Position numbers and translations under genes: made by a program. A stretch of DNA of 64,000 bases, taken from contig JAFEBH010000027.1 of the NCBI GenBank assembly GCA_018242765.1, forward strand, positions 79,690 through 143,689, read 5' to 3'. This DNA is from Nitrospira sp. Lineage in GTDB: Bacteria > Nitrospirota > Nitrospiria > Nitrospirales > Nitrospiraceae. Under the pieces are notes generated by a model, which was not told the origin of the DNA, ran no database searches, and saw only the letters and a program-made list of their open reading frames with translations. Positions 7,601-15,811 of the stretch are shown piece after piece (the first letter of the stretch is position 1; each line of letters opens with the position of its first letter).

Positions 7601-10410
7601 ATGTCCGCATGCAGCCCCGGCAGATCTTCCGGGTACAGCAACCGTTGATAGGCCTCAAACGTCCCATCGAACGAGCCTCGAGGCAGCCCCTTCACTTCTT
7701 CACAGTTCTCTGACCAGATGACCTGATTGGTGAGGATATTCCAATCCCAGGTGGCCAATTTGGCAATGTCCATCGCCAAGCGAAGACGATCATGTTGATC
7801 CTGACTCGCTCGTTCGAGCCTCTTCCGTTCCGTGATGTCGATCCCGATACCACCGAGCAACGTTCCTTGCTCCGTCTCCAAGGGAAACTTGATCGTGAGC
7901 CAATGTTTGAGCCGACCTCCTACGGTGGGAATCGTTTCTTCAATCTCCATCGGTTGACCGGATGCCATCACCCGTTGGTCGTCCCCATGCACCCGTGCCG
8001 CAGTATCATTCGGCAAGAAATCGAAGACCGTCTTTGCGATGGCCTCCTCACTGGACATCCCGAACAGCTGTTCAAACCGAGCATTGACGAAGAGGTGACG
8101 CCCGTCCCTATCCTTGATAAATGTGACCGCCGGACTGTGCTGCATAAATGCGTGGAATCGTCTCTCACTTTCCTTCAATGCTTCCAGGGTACGAGCATGT
8201 TCAATGGCGAGTGCGGCAATGTGGCTGGCCCGCTCTATCAACCTGAGATCCTTCTGTTGCGGTGCCCTCTGTTCTCGAAAGTATGCGGCAAAGGTGCCGA
8301 ACAGGATACCGGTGGAACTCAAGATCGGCTGCGACCAACAGGCCTTCAGCCCATGAGCCAGCGCGAGCGGTGCATAGTCTTTCCAGAGGAGGTCGGTCGC
8401 AATGTCGGCGACGAACACAGGCTTCCTGAAATGGGCGGCACTTCCACAGGAGCCGATCATGGGACCGATGGGAACCACATGAACAAGTCGATTGTAGGCA
8501 TCAGGAAGACTGGGTGCCGCTGCAGACAACAACTGCGTTCCCTCCTTGCTGGCCAGCATGACGGCGCAGAGCATCGGCGCCGTCTGTGCCTCGACCGCAC
8601 GGCACAGGAACCCTAACACATCGTTAAGAGGCCGCCCCTTGGCCACCAATTCCAACGTCTGCCTCTCGACATTCTGAAGCGCTTCTTCCCATTTGCGCTC
8701 CGTAATCTCCGTGTGAGATCCTGCCATACGAGTGGGATGTCCCTCGGCATCCCACAGTGCTTTCCCTCGCGCCTGGATCCAACAATAGGTGCCGTCCTTC
8801 TTTCGGAATCGAAACTCCACATCATAGGCACCCCCCTGAGTCTGCAAGTAATGATGCAGCTCGGCTAACACTCGAGGCCGATCGCCCGGGTGGAGACGGG
8901 ATTCCCACTCACTGTAGAGGTCGGCAATCTCGTGATCTTCATATCCAAGCATGGTCTTCCAACGCTCGGAGAAATAGACCTTGTCCGTGCGAAGATCCCA
9001 GTCCCAGATGCCGTCATTGGTTCCTTGCATAGCCACCCGGAACCGATCCTCACTCATGCGGAGCGCCTGCTCAGCCTCGCTCCGCAGACGCTTGCTGCGA
9101 AGGCCCTCGACTACTTGCCCACAGGTTCCGAGGAACGGTTGGAGGTAGGCGACCAGCGCCTCGTCATACCCACCAGGCCGATTGGCGATGCAGACCATCC
9201 CCGTCATGACTCCGCCATGGGAGAACGGCAGGCTCAAAATCGCGTGCATCGGTCGGTAGCCAGGGAGCATCCCACCCACCCGTGGATCGTGGGCCGGATC
9301 GTTGGCTATCACAGGCTGGCCGCTCGTCATGATGTGGCCGAAGAGGGTCTTGAGATGCCTGAATTCGAGCATGGGTGCCTGACAAGCCAAGAATGTGCGG
9401 GTCTCGTTGTTCCAGGCGATGTTGGTGACCTCGGAGATCCTCAAGACAGGCTGATCTTCGTCAGACCGCACTTCTCCGATCCATCCATATTCACTCTCCG
9501 TCAGCTGCAGCAATTCCCGTAACATGATGTCAAACACCGCGTCGGGCTTTTCATTGTCGATAAACAACGATTGCACACGAGTGATCGACGCCAACAGTCG
9601 CTGCGTCGCCTGCTCTCGTCTCTCCGTGAGCTTGCGTTCGGTCACATCCTTGGCAAAGCAGTAGTGACCTGACAGCGCGTTCGCCTCGCTCTGCGGTTTC
9701 ACGATGACGACGTACTGATCGAAGACGGTGCCGTCTTTTCGGATTCCTCTGAACTCGCCTTCTGCCTTCCCGACCTCGAGCATCCGGCTGAATGCCGCCC
9801 CAACAGCCGACCGGTCCTCCGGATGCACCGTAATTTCCCAGGATTGTCCGACCAACTCCTCAGGACGATAGCCCAACAGCGCCGCATATTGGGCATTCAC
9901 AAACAGATAGCGCCCGGCACTATCGAGCTTCGAAATGCCCTCCATCGCAAGCTCAACCGCAGTATTCGCTTCGCGTAAGGCCTCTTCTACCCTCTTCCGT
10001 TCGGTAATGTCTCGAGAGATGCCGAACAACCCGCACACCTGCCGCTCAGAATCGAACAGCGGGCCTTTGGTACTGAGAAAGGTCCGCAATTCTCCGCCGG
10101 GCATCGCAAGCGTTTCCTCAAATGTGACGACCTTGGCTCCGGCCATCACCAGCCGGTCCTGTTCTCTGATTGACTCCGCAGCCCTCACTGGAAACAGCGC
10201 ATAGTCGTCCTGCCCGATGATGTCCTCTGATCGCTTGCCGATGAACTGGGCCGTCGAGGCATTACACAGCCGGTAACGGCCATCTCGATCTTTAATGAAC
10301 ATCGCATCGCATGTCCCCTCGATGATGGCCTGGATACACTGACAGGAATCCGCTGAGGCGTCTTCACCGACGCAGGATCTCTTCTGTCCTTGATGGCGTT
10401 GCTCATTCAT
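4648..10410 (-). CDS. giant soluble sensor histidine kinase, ten PAS and two GAF domains
   Basis: About 1920 residues. In order: PAS, PAS, GAF, PAS, GAF, then seven further PAS domains, mostly closed by the typical DITERK or NITEQK tails, then a coiled segment, a HisKA helix with the phosphoacceptor His in GVAHEINNPIAGIKN (about residue 1707) and a HATPase domain with N (LLTNAIE), G1 (DQGGGIAPE), F (FDPFYTTK) and G2 (GMGLGLSVS) boxes. There is no membrane helix or signal peptide, so it should sense cytoplasmic or diffusible cues. The start is uncertain: the frame opens at a TTG at 10518, but the ATG at 10410 (MNEQRHQG) starts just before the first PAS domain and follows a weak GGTGG. Its partner is probably the receiver protein 3745-4503. 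Ten PAS modules in one kinase is exceptional. Confidence 0.88.
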   Translation of the reverse strand: MNEQRHQGQKRSCVGEDASADSCQCIQAIIEGTCDAMFIKDRDGRYRLCNASTAQFIGKRSEDIIGQDDYALFPVRAAESIREQDRLVMAGAKVVTFEETLAMPGGELRTFLSTKGPLFDSERQVCGLFGISRDITERKRVEEALREANTAVELAMEGISKLDSAGRYLFVNAQYAALLGYRPEELVGQSWEITVHPEDRSAVGAAFSRMLEVGKAEGEFRGIRKDGTVFDQYVVIVKPQSEANALSGHYCFAKDVTERKLTERREQATQRLLASITRVQSLFIDNEKPDAVFDIMLRELLQLTESEYGWIGEVRSDEDQPVLRISEVTNIAWNNETRTFLACQAPMLEFRHLKTLFGHIMTSGQPVIANDPAHDPRVGGMLPGYRPMHAILSLPFSHGGVMTGMVCIANRPGGYDEALVAYLQPFLGTCGQVVEGLRSKRLRSEAEQALRMSEDRFRVAMQGTNDGIWDWDLRTDKVYFSERWKTMLGYEDHEIADLYSEWESRLHPGDRPRVLAELHHYLQTQGGAYDVEFRFRKKDGTYCWIQARGKALWDAEGHPTRMAGSHTEITERKWEEALQNVERQTLELVAKGRPLNDVLGFLCRAVEAQTAPMLCAVMLASKEGTQLLSAAAPSLPDAYNRLVHVVPIGPMIGSCGSAAHFRKPVFVADIATDLLWKDYAPLALAHGLKACWSQPILSSTGILFGTFAAYFREQRAPQQKDLRLIERASHIAALAIEHARTLEALKESERRFHAFMQHSPAVTFIKDRDGRHLFVNARFEQLFGMSSEEAIAKTVFDFLPNDTAARVHGDDQRVMASGQPMEIEETIPTVGGRLKHWLTIKFPLETEQGTLLGGIGIDITERKRLERASQDQHDRLRLAMDIAKLATWDWNILTNQVIWSENCEEVKGLPRGSFDGTFEAYQRLLYPEDLPGLHADIEQALSGQKPYHTEHRIVPPTGEIQWIEGNGVVYRDELGRPIRMVGTVRNITEQKRVEQTLRVNEERYARATAVGQVGVWELDVRAGTYYGDRNLKAMFGYHLDELSADPYAWLNVVHPDDQSIAMTHWQRIARGEVDDYQYELRMTKKDGTVIWTDVRGHAVRDHDNQVTLIIGTTVDITDRKRVETALRESEERLRTLYDDNPSMYFTVAPGGTILSVNRFGAQLLGYHSDELIGGRIFDIVYEEDTAFVLQELAQAFAGAAGSIKSLEFRKRTKEGTIIWVRERLRIVRTEETGPVALIVCEDISARKKIEAVLAEREEHLRLFIEHSPVALAMFDQEMRYLAVSQRWREDYQLGDQPLLGRSHYEVFPEVPERWKAIHRRCLAGAVESCKEDPFGRLDGRTNWSHWEIRPWLRSEGTIGGIVIFSEDITARKQAEIAAYESEERFTLAVRATNDGIWDWNILTGEQHWSGRHFELFGLQSSEVVSTYASWRALVHPDDVDRVDQAMCHHLGMCEPYDVEVRVKINNGGYRWFRDRGQAVWDASGRPIRMVGSISDITEQRNAEQALRVAHAELEQRVAERTEQLALTNRSLQKEIVERTKAEEAIRESELRYKLLTEATFDGIAIHDQGVLLEVNPGLERMFGYQPGELLGRSILDLIAEESLDRVAANMRDGVRGPYEAIACRKDGTTFPGEVVVRPYHYRGKEVRLVAGRDITERKHLEVERLRRTEELECQIAERTAEIAKLESQRAQAEKLAAMGRLAAGVAHEINNPIAGIKNAFTLVRQAIDPTHPSAEFVGLIDREIARVASIIQNMYQLCRPETRSGEMVDVRILVTDLEALLTPLLQQRRLKFVVDLMSAPRWLCVPRGDLMQVMLNLLTNAIECSPEGSPITLSLREEADGVRLVVRDQGGGIAPEYLPHIFDPFYTTKTGRDQKGMGLGLSVSQSLVQAMGGTIEVDTQVHCGSTFTMCLPRDRVGAKV

Positions 10411-10836
10411 ATTCAGCACCACCGTTGTCATCGACCACAACGACCACATTCCATCGCGAGACACAATTGGAAAGAGAGCGCCGGTGTAGAAGCCGACCGT
10501 CAACCAGGCAGGATACAAGAACGGAGGGAGAGGCCATCAATGGCGTTGACATTCTAGCCCTACTTGATTGGACCTCTTGATGGACGCTACGTATTATGTT
10601 GATATATCGTCACTCTTAACTAATTACATGTTTCGGCGAATCCGTCCATCGGGTCGTTCGGACCGGATCCGAACAGCCCTACCCTGTACCGTTCGTGACG
10701 CATCGGGTTTCAGGTTTAAAGTTCCAGGTTTCACGGTGTGAGTTTTAGATAGGGCGTTTCAGGTCGTCCGACAACGTGAAGCATGAAACTCTTAGGGCCT
10801 GTTGGCCTTCGGGGAATCTCCGCTGCACAGCGTGCT
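10411..10836. other. intergenic stretch with repeat copy
   Basis: Upstream region of the giant kinase. It holds phrases of the dispersed repeat (GGGTTTCAGGTTTAAAG near 10707 and TTTCAGGTCGTCCGACAAC near 10763). No gene and no recognisable sigma-28 or sigma-54 promoter is seen. Confidence 0.4.
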
Positions 10837-11022
10837 TCAGCAGGACAACCGGTTGGTGAAGGTAGAGGATATGAGTGCGTGTTTCGTGAGGTATCTGGTA
10901 ATCCCGACTTTGAGTCCATGATGATGGGCAAGATCGACAAACATGTCCACGGCGGTAGGAGAGAGCTCTCGCAAGCCTGCGATAATCCATAAAAAGATGT
11001 GGGCATCGAGAAAACACCTCAT
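10837..11022 (-). pseudogene. truncated VapC-like PIN-domain toxin remnant
   Basis: A 61-residue frame begins MRCFLDAHIFLWIIAG and continues RELSPTAVDMF, the N-terminal pattern of PIN-domain toxins (acidic residue in FLDAH, then LWxxxG and LS). A normal toxin has about 125-140 residues with three more acidic active-site residues. Here the frame ends after TNRLSC, so it is truncated and should be inactive. Its ATG overlaps the TGA of the antitoxin-like frame 11019-11260, the usual arrangement of such pairs. Confidence 0.55.
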
Positions 11023-11260
11023 GCTTGCCCACCCTGGAACACGTCAAGCAGTTCATCCGGACGTGGTTCAAAAAATGATGCAGGAACGGAGATCGTCCGC
11101 TCGGCCAAACTAATGGGGCGGGGACCTGTCGGAGCTTCAGATAACGAAGAGGTCTGCGCCACAGGCGGATTGCACTTGCACAGCACGATTCGCTCTCCGG
11201 CTTTCAGCTTTGTCAGATACTTGGGAAGAGGGTTCTCGCCCCATGAATGTTCAGATTCAT
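11019..11260 (-). pseudogene. frameshifted Phd/YefM-like antitoxin remnant
   Basis: The frame opens with MNLNIHGARTLFP, matching the usual start of Phd-type antitoxins (xNIHEAKTHFSKYL). It then hits a stop in frame 0. Shifting one base restores KYLTKLKAGERIVLCKCN followed by PPVAQ, the expected continuation, and runs to a TGA that overlaps the toxin start. One missing base near 11220 explains this. With the truncated PIN partner, the pair is a dead toxin-antitoxin module. Confidence 0.6.
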
Positions 11261-11394
11261 CATGGTTGTATGAGTAAACCGATTTATACGTTCGGTCAAG
11301 GGACTCGGACGTACATGGAATGAATCGAGGCGACGAAGGTTGAGCCTACTTGGAGGAAGCGGATCTTGTACAGTATCCCAGCCAGCGATTTCAG

Positions 11395-11432
11395 ATTTCA
11401 CGTTTCAGGTTGTCCGACAACTTGAAAGATGA
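11395..11432. repeat. copy of the palindromic GTTGTCCGACAAC repeat
   Basis: TTTCACGTTTCAGG followed by TTGTCCGACAACTTGAAAG: a near-perfect inverted repeat about 30 bases downstream of a chemoreceptor stop codon. The same core occurs near 4614 and 10766. Confidence 0.6.
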
Positions 11433-11461
11433 AACGCTTAAGCACCCCTGCTTCCAAACCG

Positions 11462-14107
11462 TTAGAACTCCTCAAACTCATCGCCCGTGCTGTGTCGATC
11501 CTTGCCGTTGGGGGAGCCGACCCCTATGGGATCATGGGTTCTCGTCGTTTTCCGAGGAGTCACCGATCGGACCGACGAGGCAACAGGCGCGGATCTGCTG
11601 GCGGACGCGGGTCCGCTCATCACCAGCCCCCCCGCTGCGCCCTGGACCTTGAAGGCCTCCACCTGGCGCATGAGTTCCTTGGCCTGGCCTTTCATGGACT
11701 GGGCGGCACTGGTGGTCTCTTCAACGAGGGCGGCGTTCTGCTGCGTGGACTCATCCATCGCCAAGATCGCCTTGTTCACCTGATCGATCCCGCTCGCCTG
11801 CTCCTGCGACGCCGCCGTGATCTCCTCGATGATATCCGTCACCCGCTTCACCGAATGCACGATCTCCTCCAGCGTCTTCCCCGACTGATCCACCAGCTCG
11901 CTCCCATCCGTCACCCGCTGGATCGATTCGTTGATCAATCCCTTGATCTCCTTCGCCGCCGTCGCCGACCGCTGCGCCAGGTTTCGCACTTCCGCCGCCA
12001 CCACCGCGAAGCCCCGCCCATGCTCCCCGGCTCGGGCGGCTTCCACCGCCGCATTCAACGCCAACAGATTCGTCTGGAACGCGATCTCGTCGATTACCGT
12101 GATGATGTCGGCGATCTTCTTGCTGCTCTTGTTGATCTCGCCCATCGCCTCGACGGCTTTCTTCGTGACGACGCCACCCTTGTCCGCCGTGTCGCGGGCC
12201 GTGATCGCCAGCTGATTGGCTTGCTTGGCGTTGTCGGCGTTCTGCTTCACCGTGCTTGTCATCTCTTCCATCGAGGCACTCGTCTCTTCCAACGATCCCG
12301 CCTGCTCGCTCGTCCGCTGCGACAGGTCTTCGCTCCCTTTGGTGATCTCCTCCGCTCCCGTCGTCACCGACTCCACCGCCTCCCGCACGGTCGTGATGGT
12401 TTGAGTCAGGTTCTGGACGACGGCATTGATGCTCACCTTGATCTTGGCGAGCTCGCCCTGGTAGGTGCCCGTCATCGGTTGCGTCAGATCGTTCGCCGCC
12501 AGTTTTCCCAGCACCGCCTGGGACTCCGTCACCAACTGCTCCATCTCCACCTGCGCCGTTTTCTGCGCGGTGATATCGGTCGCGTATTTCACAACCTTGT
12601 AGACCTTGCCGTGCTCATCCAGGATCGGATTATAAGAAGCTTGCAGCCACAGTTCCTGGCCGTCTTTGCGCAGTCGAGGATACACGGCCATGTCAAACTC
12701 GCCGCGATTGAGTTTCGTCCAGAGGGCTTGGTACTCGGCGCTCTGCGCATAGGCGGGACTGCAGAACATGCGGTGGTGTCGGCCGGTGATCTCATCGAGG
12801 CGATACCCTGTGGCCCGCAAGAAGTTCTCGTTGGCCGTGATCACCGTCCCGTCTGGCCGAAACTCGACGACCGCTTGGGCACGGGCCGCCGCCTTGATCG
12901 TGCCCTCGAATTCCACCGCCTTGCGTTGTTGCTCGGTGATGTCCATCGCATACTTCACCACCTTGTAAACCTTGCCGTGCCTATCCAGGATCGGGTTGTA
13001 CGTGGCCTGGATCCAGATGTCCTGGCCGTCTTTACGCAGCCGAGGGTACACACCCGCGTCGAATTCACCGCGGTTCAACTTCGCCCAGAAGGCCTGGTAC
13101 TCGGCGCTCTGCGCATAGGTGGGACTGCAGAACATGCGGTGGTGTCGGCCGGTGATCTCATCGAGGCGATACCCCAGGGTCTGCAGAAAATTCTCGTTCG
13201 CCGTGAGGACGGTCCCGTCGAGCTGAAACTCGATGACCGCCTGGGATTTCCCGATGGCATCGGTAATCCCTTTGACTTCCGCCACTTTGGAGGCAATCTC
13301 CTGTTCCTGATTTTTCACCGTCTCTTCCAACTGCGCGCCCATCGCGTTGAATGCCTGCGCCAATTGCCCAATCTCCTCCTCCGTCCCCACCGTCGCCCGG
13401 TACGCCAAGTTCCCGCTCCGCAATTGCTTCGTGGCTTCCAACAGGTTCTCCAACCCCGTCACCACAAACTTCGTCACCGCCCAACTGCCGAGCAGTCCGA
13501 TCGCGAGTGCGCCCACAATGACGACGATCATGACCATGGCCAGCATCCAGGCCATGTTTTTGCTCGATTCATGGTTTTCTTGCGCTTGGGATTCGTTCTC
13601 CTTCACCAATTCCGCGACGGCACCGAGCATGGCCGAAAGTTTCTCAGCCAGTTCTTTGTTCTGGATTTCAGACGCGGCGTCTTTGCTGAAGTCGGCGCTT
13701 TTTTTGAGTGCGGCCGTGCGGACTTCTTTGTATCCGGCCCAGGCATCGTGGAACCGTCCAAACATCTTCCGTTCCCCGTCGTTCATGATGATCGGGGCAT
13801 AGTCCACTTCGAACTTGTCGATCTCTTCGTCCAGTTTCTTGATCTCATCCGCCCATTTCTTCATCGTAGCCGAGTCGGTGGCCAGGATGTGCCAGGCAAT
13901 GAGGGCGCTCATCCGTTGGGAACGCCCTTGCAGTTCTCCGAGTTGTTTGAGCGGCACCACATTGATCTTGAAGATCGATTCCACGCGCTGGCTCAATTGC
14001 ATCACCGCGACGATGGATAGGACGCCCACGACCACCAAGAGAAGTTGGATGGCGCCGAAGCTGAGCAGCAGTTTTAATTTGGTATTGAGATTATTGAATG
14101 CGTGCAT
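11462..14107 (-). CDS. methyl-accepting chemotaxis protein with two tandem PAS domains
   Basis: About 881 residues. Order: short N-terminus (MHAFNNLNTKLKL), membrane helix 1 (about 10-32), a periplasmic four-helix-bundle region, membrane helix 2 (about 190-215, MAWMLAMVMIVVIVGALAIG), HAMP, two tandem PAS domains (about 280-400 and 400-520) that are near copies of each other, the MCP signalling hairpin with its conserved tip (FQTNLLALNAAVEAARAGE), and a C-terminal tail ending EFEEF. The start at 14107 is chosen because GGGGGGTCGACT immediately precedes that ATG. A good sigma-28 promoter lies about 100 bases upstream (14206-14232). The signalling part is nearly identical at DNA level to that of the receptor at 18001-20751. 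Ligand unknown; the PAS domains suggest an additional internal redox or small-molecule input. Confidence 0.93.
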   Translation of the reverse strand: MHAFNNLNTKLKLLLSFGAIQLLLVVVGVLSIVAVMQLSQRVESIFKINVVPLKQLGELQGRSQRMSALIAWHILATDSATMKKWADEIKKLDEEIDKFEVDYAPIIMNDGERKMFGRFHDAWAGYKEVRTAALKKSADFSKDAASEIQNKELAEKLSAMLGAVAELVKENESQAQENHESSKNMAWMLAMVMIVVIVGALAIGLLGSWAVTKFVVTGLENLLEATKQLRSGNLAYRATVGTEEEIGQLAQAFNAMGAQLEETVKNQEQEIASKVAEVKGITDAIGKSQAVIEFQLDGTVLTANENFLQTLGYRLDEITGRHHRMFCSPTYAQSAEYQAFWAKLNRGEFDAGVYPRLRKDGQDIWIQATYNPILDRHGKVYKVVKYAMDITEQQRKAVEFEGTIKAAARAQAVVEFRPDGTVITANENFLRATGYRLDEITGRHHRMFCSPAYAQSAEYQALWTKLNRGEFDMAVYPRLRKDGQELWLQASYNPILDEHGKVYKVVKYATDITAQKTAQVEMEQLVTESQAVLGKLAANDLTQPMTGTYQGELAKIKVSINAVVQNLTQTITTVREAVESVTTGAEEITKGSEDLSQRTSEQAGSLEETSASMEEMTSTVKQNADNAKQANQLAITARDTADKGGVVTKKAVEAMGEINKSSKKIADIITVIDEIAFQTNLLALNAAVEAARAGEHGRGFAVVAAEVRNLAQRSATAAKEIKGLINESIQRVTDGSELVDQSGKTLEEIVHSVKRVTDIIEEITAASQEQASGIDQVNKAILAMDESTQQNAALVEETTSAAQSMKGQAKELMRQVEAFKVQGAAGGLVMSGPASASRSAPVASSVRSVTPRKTTRTHDPIGVGSPNGKDRHSTGDEFEEF

Positions 14108-14205
14108 AGTCGACCCCCCGACCAAGTCAAGACTCGTCGAACCTAGATTCCACCTGTAATTGGTTTCCCTGGAAATTTATGGATGCGCTGTTTTCCTCAG
14201 AACCC

Positions 14206-14232
14206 TTATCGGTGATCATCCAGGAATCTTTA
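14206..14232 (-). promoter_or_regulatory. sigma-28 (FliA) promoter of chemoreceptor 11462-14107
   Basis: Minus-strand TAAA, exactly 15 bases, then ACCGATAA: one mismatch from the consensus. It predicts a leader of about 90 nt before the receptor start. Confidence 0.8.
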
Positions 14233-14304
14233 CGGCTTGACCGTCTGGTCGGATGGTGTCCTCACGACAGCGTCGATTCACAAATGAGATGGTATATCAC
14301 CCCC

Positions 14305-14400
14305 CATGATCGTGCTTCGACGAGCTCAGCACGAACGAAGAACCATCATGTTTTCATGAGCTTATGCGTTCGCCTTGAGCCGGTCGAAGGGTGAACGGAT
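14305..14400. repeat. inverted repeat pair downstream of a chemoreceptor
   Basis: Two arms, CGTGCTTCGACGAGCTCAGC followed by ACGAACG, and GTTCGCCTTGAGCCGGTCGA followed by AGGGTGAACGG. They are diverged inverted copies of a GTTCG(C/T)-CTGAGC-GTCGAAG unit common between genes of many bacteria. Lying just after the stop at 14417 (minus strand), it may serve as terminator or processing site. Confidence 0.55.
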
Positions 14401-14416
14401 GGTTTTGAAATGATTC

Positions 14417-15778
14417 CTAGAATTCTTCGAATTCCTCGCCCATGACTCGGCGGTCCTTGTCGTCGCGTGCCCGCTTGGCTTCGGACAGGCCGGTCGCAAC
14501 CTTGGTCTTTAACGCCTTCTTTCCTACCGCCATCGGAACGTGCCCCCGGCTCTTCCCGATTGTCGGAACGGACGTGCGCATTCGAACCGACGGCTCGCTC
14601 GTCTCCCCGTAGGCGTCATGAACGGTGTGCGCCACAAACTGCCTCAGATGATCGACCGGCGGCATTGCGGCTTTCTCCGCTTCCGTCGCCTGAATATTGA
14701 ACTTCAGCACTCGCTGATGGAGGGCTCGCGCTTGGGTTTGGAGCGATTGGCTGGCGCTGGTGGTTTCCTCCACGAGCGCGGCGTTCTGCTGCGTGGTGTC
14801 ATCCATCGACATGATCGCTTTGTTCACCTGGTCGATCCCGCTCGCCTGTTCCTGCGACGCCGCGCTGATCTCCGCGATGATGTCCGTGACTCGCTTCACC
14901 GCGATCATGATTTCCTCCAGCGTCTTCCCCGACTGATCCACCAGCGTGCTCCCCTCCGTCACCCGCTGGATCGATTCAGTGATCAGTCCTTTGATCTCCT
15001 TCGCCGCCGTCGCCGACCGCTGCGCCAGGTTCCGCACCTCCGCCGCCACCACGGCAAATCCACGCCCATGCTCCCCGGCCCGCGCCGCTTCCACAGCGGC
15101 GTTCAAGGCCAGCAGATTCGTCTGGAACGCGATCTCGTCAATCACGGTGATGATGTCGACGATCTTCTTGCTGCTCTTGTTGATCTCGCCCATCGCCTCC
15201 ACCGCCCGCTTGGTCACGTCGCCTCCCTGGTCCGCCGTCTCGCGCGCCGCCGCCGCCAGCTGATTGGCCTGCTTCGCGTTGTCGGCGTTCTGTTTCACCG
15301 TGCTCGTCATCTCTTCCATCGAGGCCGACGTTTCCTCGAGCGCGGAGGCTTGTTCGCTGGTGCGCCGGGAGAGATCTTCATTTCCTTTTGTAATATGTTC
15401 GGAGCCTAACGACACGCTTTCAGCCGCTTCCCGGACCGCCCACAGAGTCTGCGACATGTTGCGGACCACGGAATTGATGCTGCTCTTTATCCGTTCAAAT
15501 TCGCCCTGATAGGCGCCGGTCATTTGCTGCGTCAGATCGTTGGCGGCCAAGGCCGCCAGCACCTGCTGCGCCTCATGGAGCGGCGTCACCACCGAATCGA
15601 GCAGACGATTGACGCCTTCCGTAAATTCCTTCGACGCACCGATGAATTCCTCGGATGCGATCCGTTCCGACAATTGCCCCACTGACGCCGCCTCAATCAA
15701 CTTTTCGACTCTATTCTGAGCCCGTTTTTGGTCCGAGATATCGGTTGCCAATTCCACCACCTTGAACGTTCGCCCCAT
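14417..15778 (-). CDS. chemoreceptor signalling part, separated by an in-frame TGA
   Basis: 453 residues starting at an internal ATG (MGRTFKVVELATDIS), which is the end of a PAS domain. Then come a linker, the MCP methylation helices and signalling tip (FQTNLLALNAAVEAARAGE) and a tail ending EEFEEF. It is in the same frame as 15812-16888 and directly continues it: the only barrier is a TGA at 15812-15814 where the paralogue has a Trp codon (GKEVWLQAS). I regard both parts as one gene broken by a nonsense change, or read through. Whether this part is made alone is unknown; no good ribosome binding site precedes its ATG. Confidence 0.75.
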   Translation of the reverse strand: MGRTFKVVELATDISDQKRAQNRVEKLIEAASVGQLSERIASEEFIGASKEFTEGVNRLLDSVVTPLHEAQQVLAALAANDLTQQMTGAYQGEFERIKSSINSVVRNMSQTLWAVREAAESVSLGSEHITKGNEDLSRRTSEQASALEETSASMEEMTSTVKQNADNAKQANQLAAAARETADQGGDVTKRAVEAMGEINKSSKKIVDIITVIDEIAFQTNLLALNAAVEAARAGEHGRGFAVVAAEVRNLAQRSATAAKEIKGLITESIQRVTEGSTLVDQSGKTLEEIMIAVKRVTDIIAEISAASQEQASGIDQVNKAIMSMDDTTQQNAALVEETTSASQSLQTQARALHQRVLKFNIQATEAEKAAMPPVDHLRQFVAHTVHDAYGETSEPSVRMRTSVPTIGKSRGHVPMAVGKKALKTKVATGLSEAKRARDDKDRRVMGEEFEEF

Positions 15779-15811
15779 CTCGTCCTTGACCGGATTGCAG
15801 GAGGCTTGGAC

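Noticed and set aside
11429..14020. Very long plus-strand open frame (863 codons) opposite a chemoreceptor
   Set aside because: It is the antisense shadow of the high-G+C receptor gene; its product is a low-complexity Arg/His/Leu-rich chain without domains. The same applies to the plus-strand frames 18184-19542 and 41074-42402.
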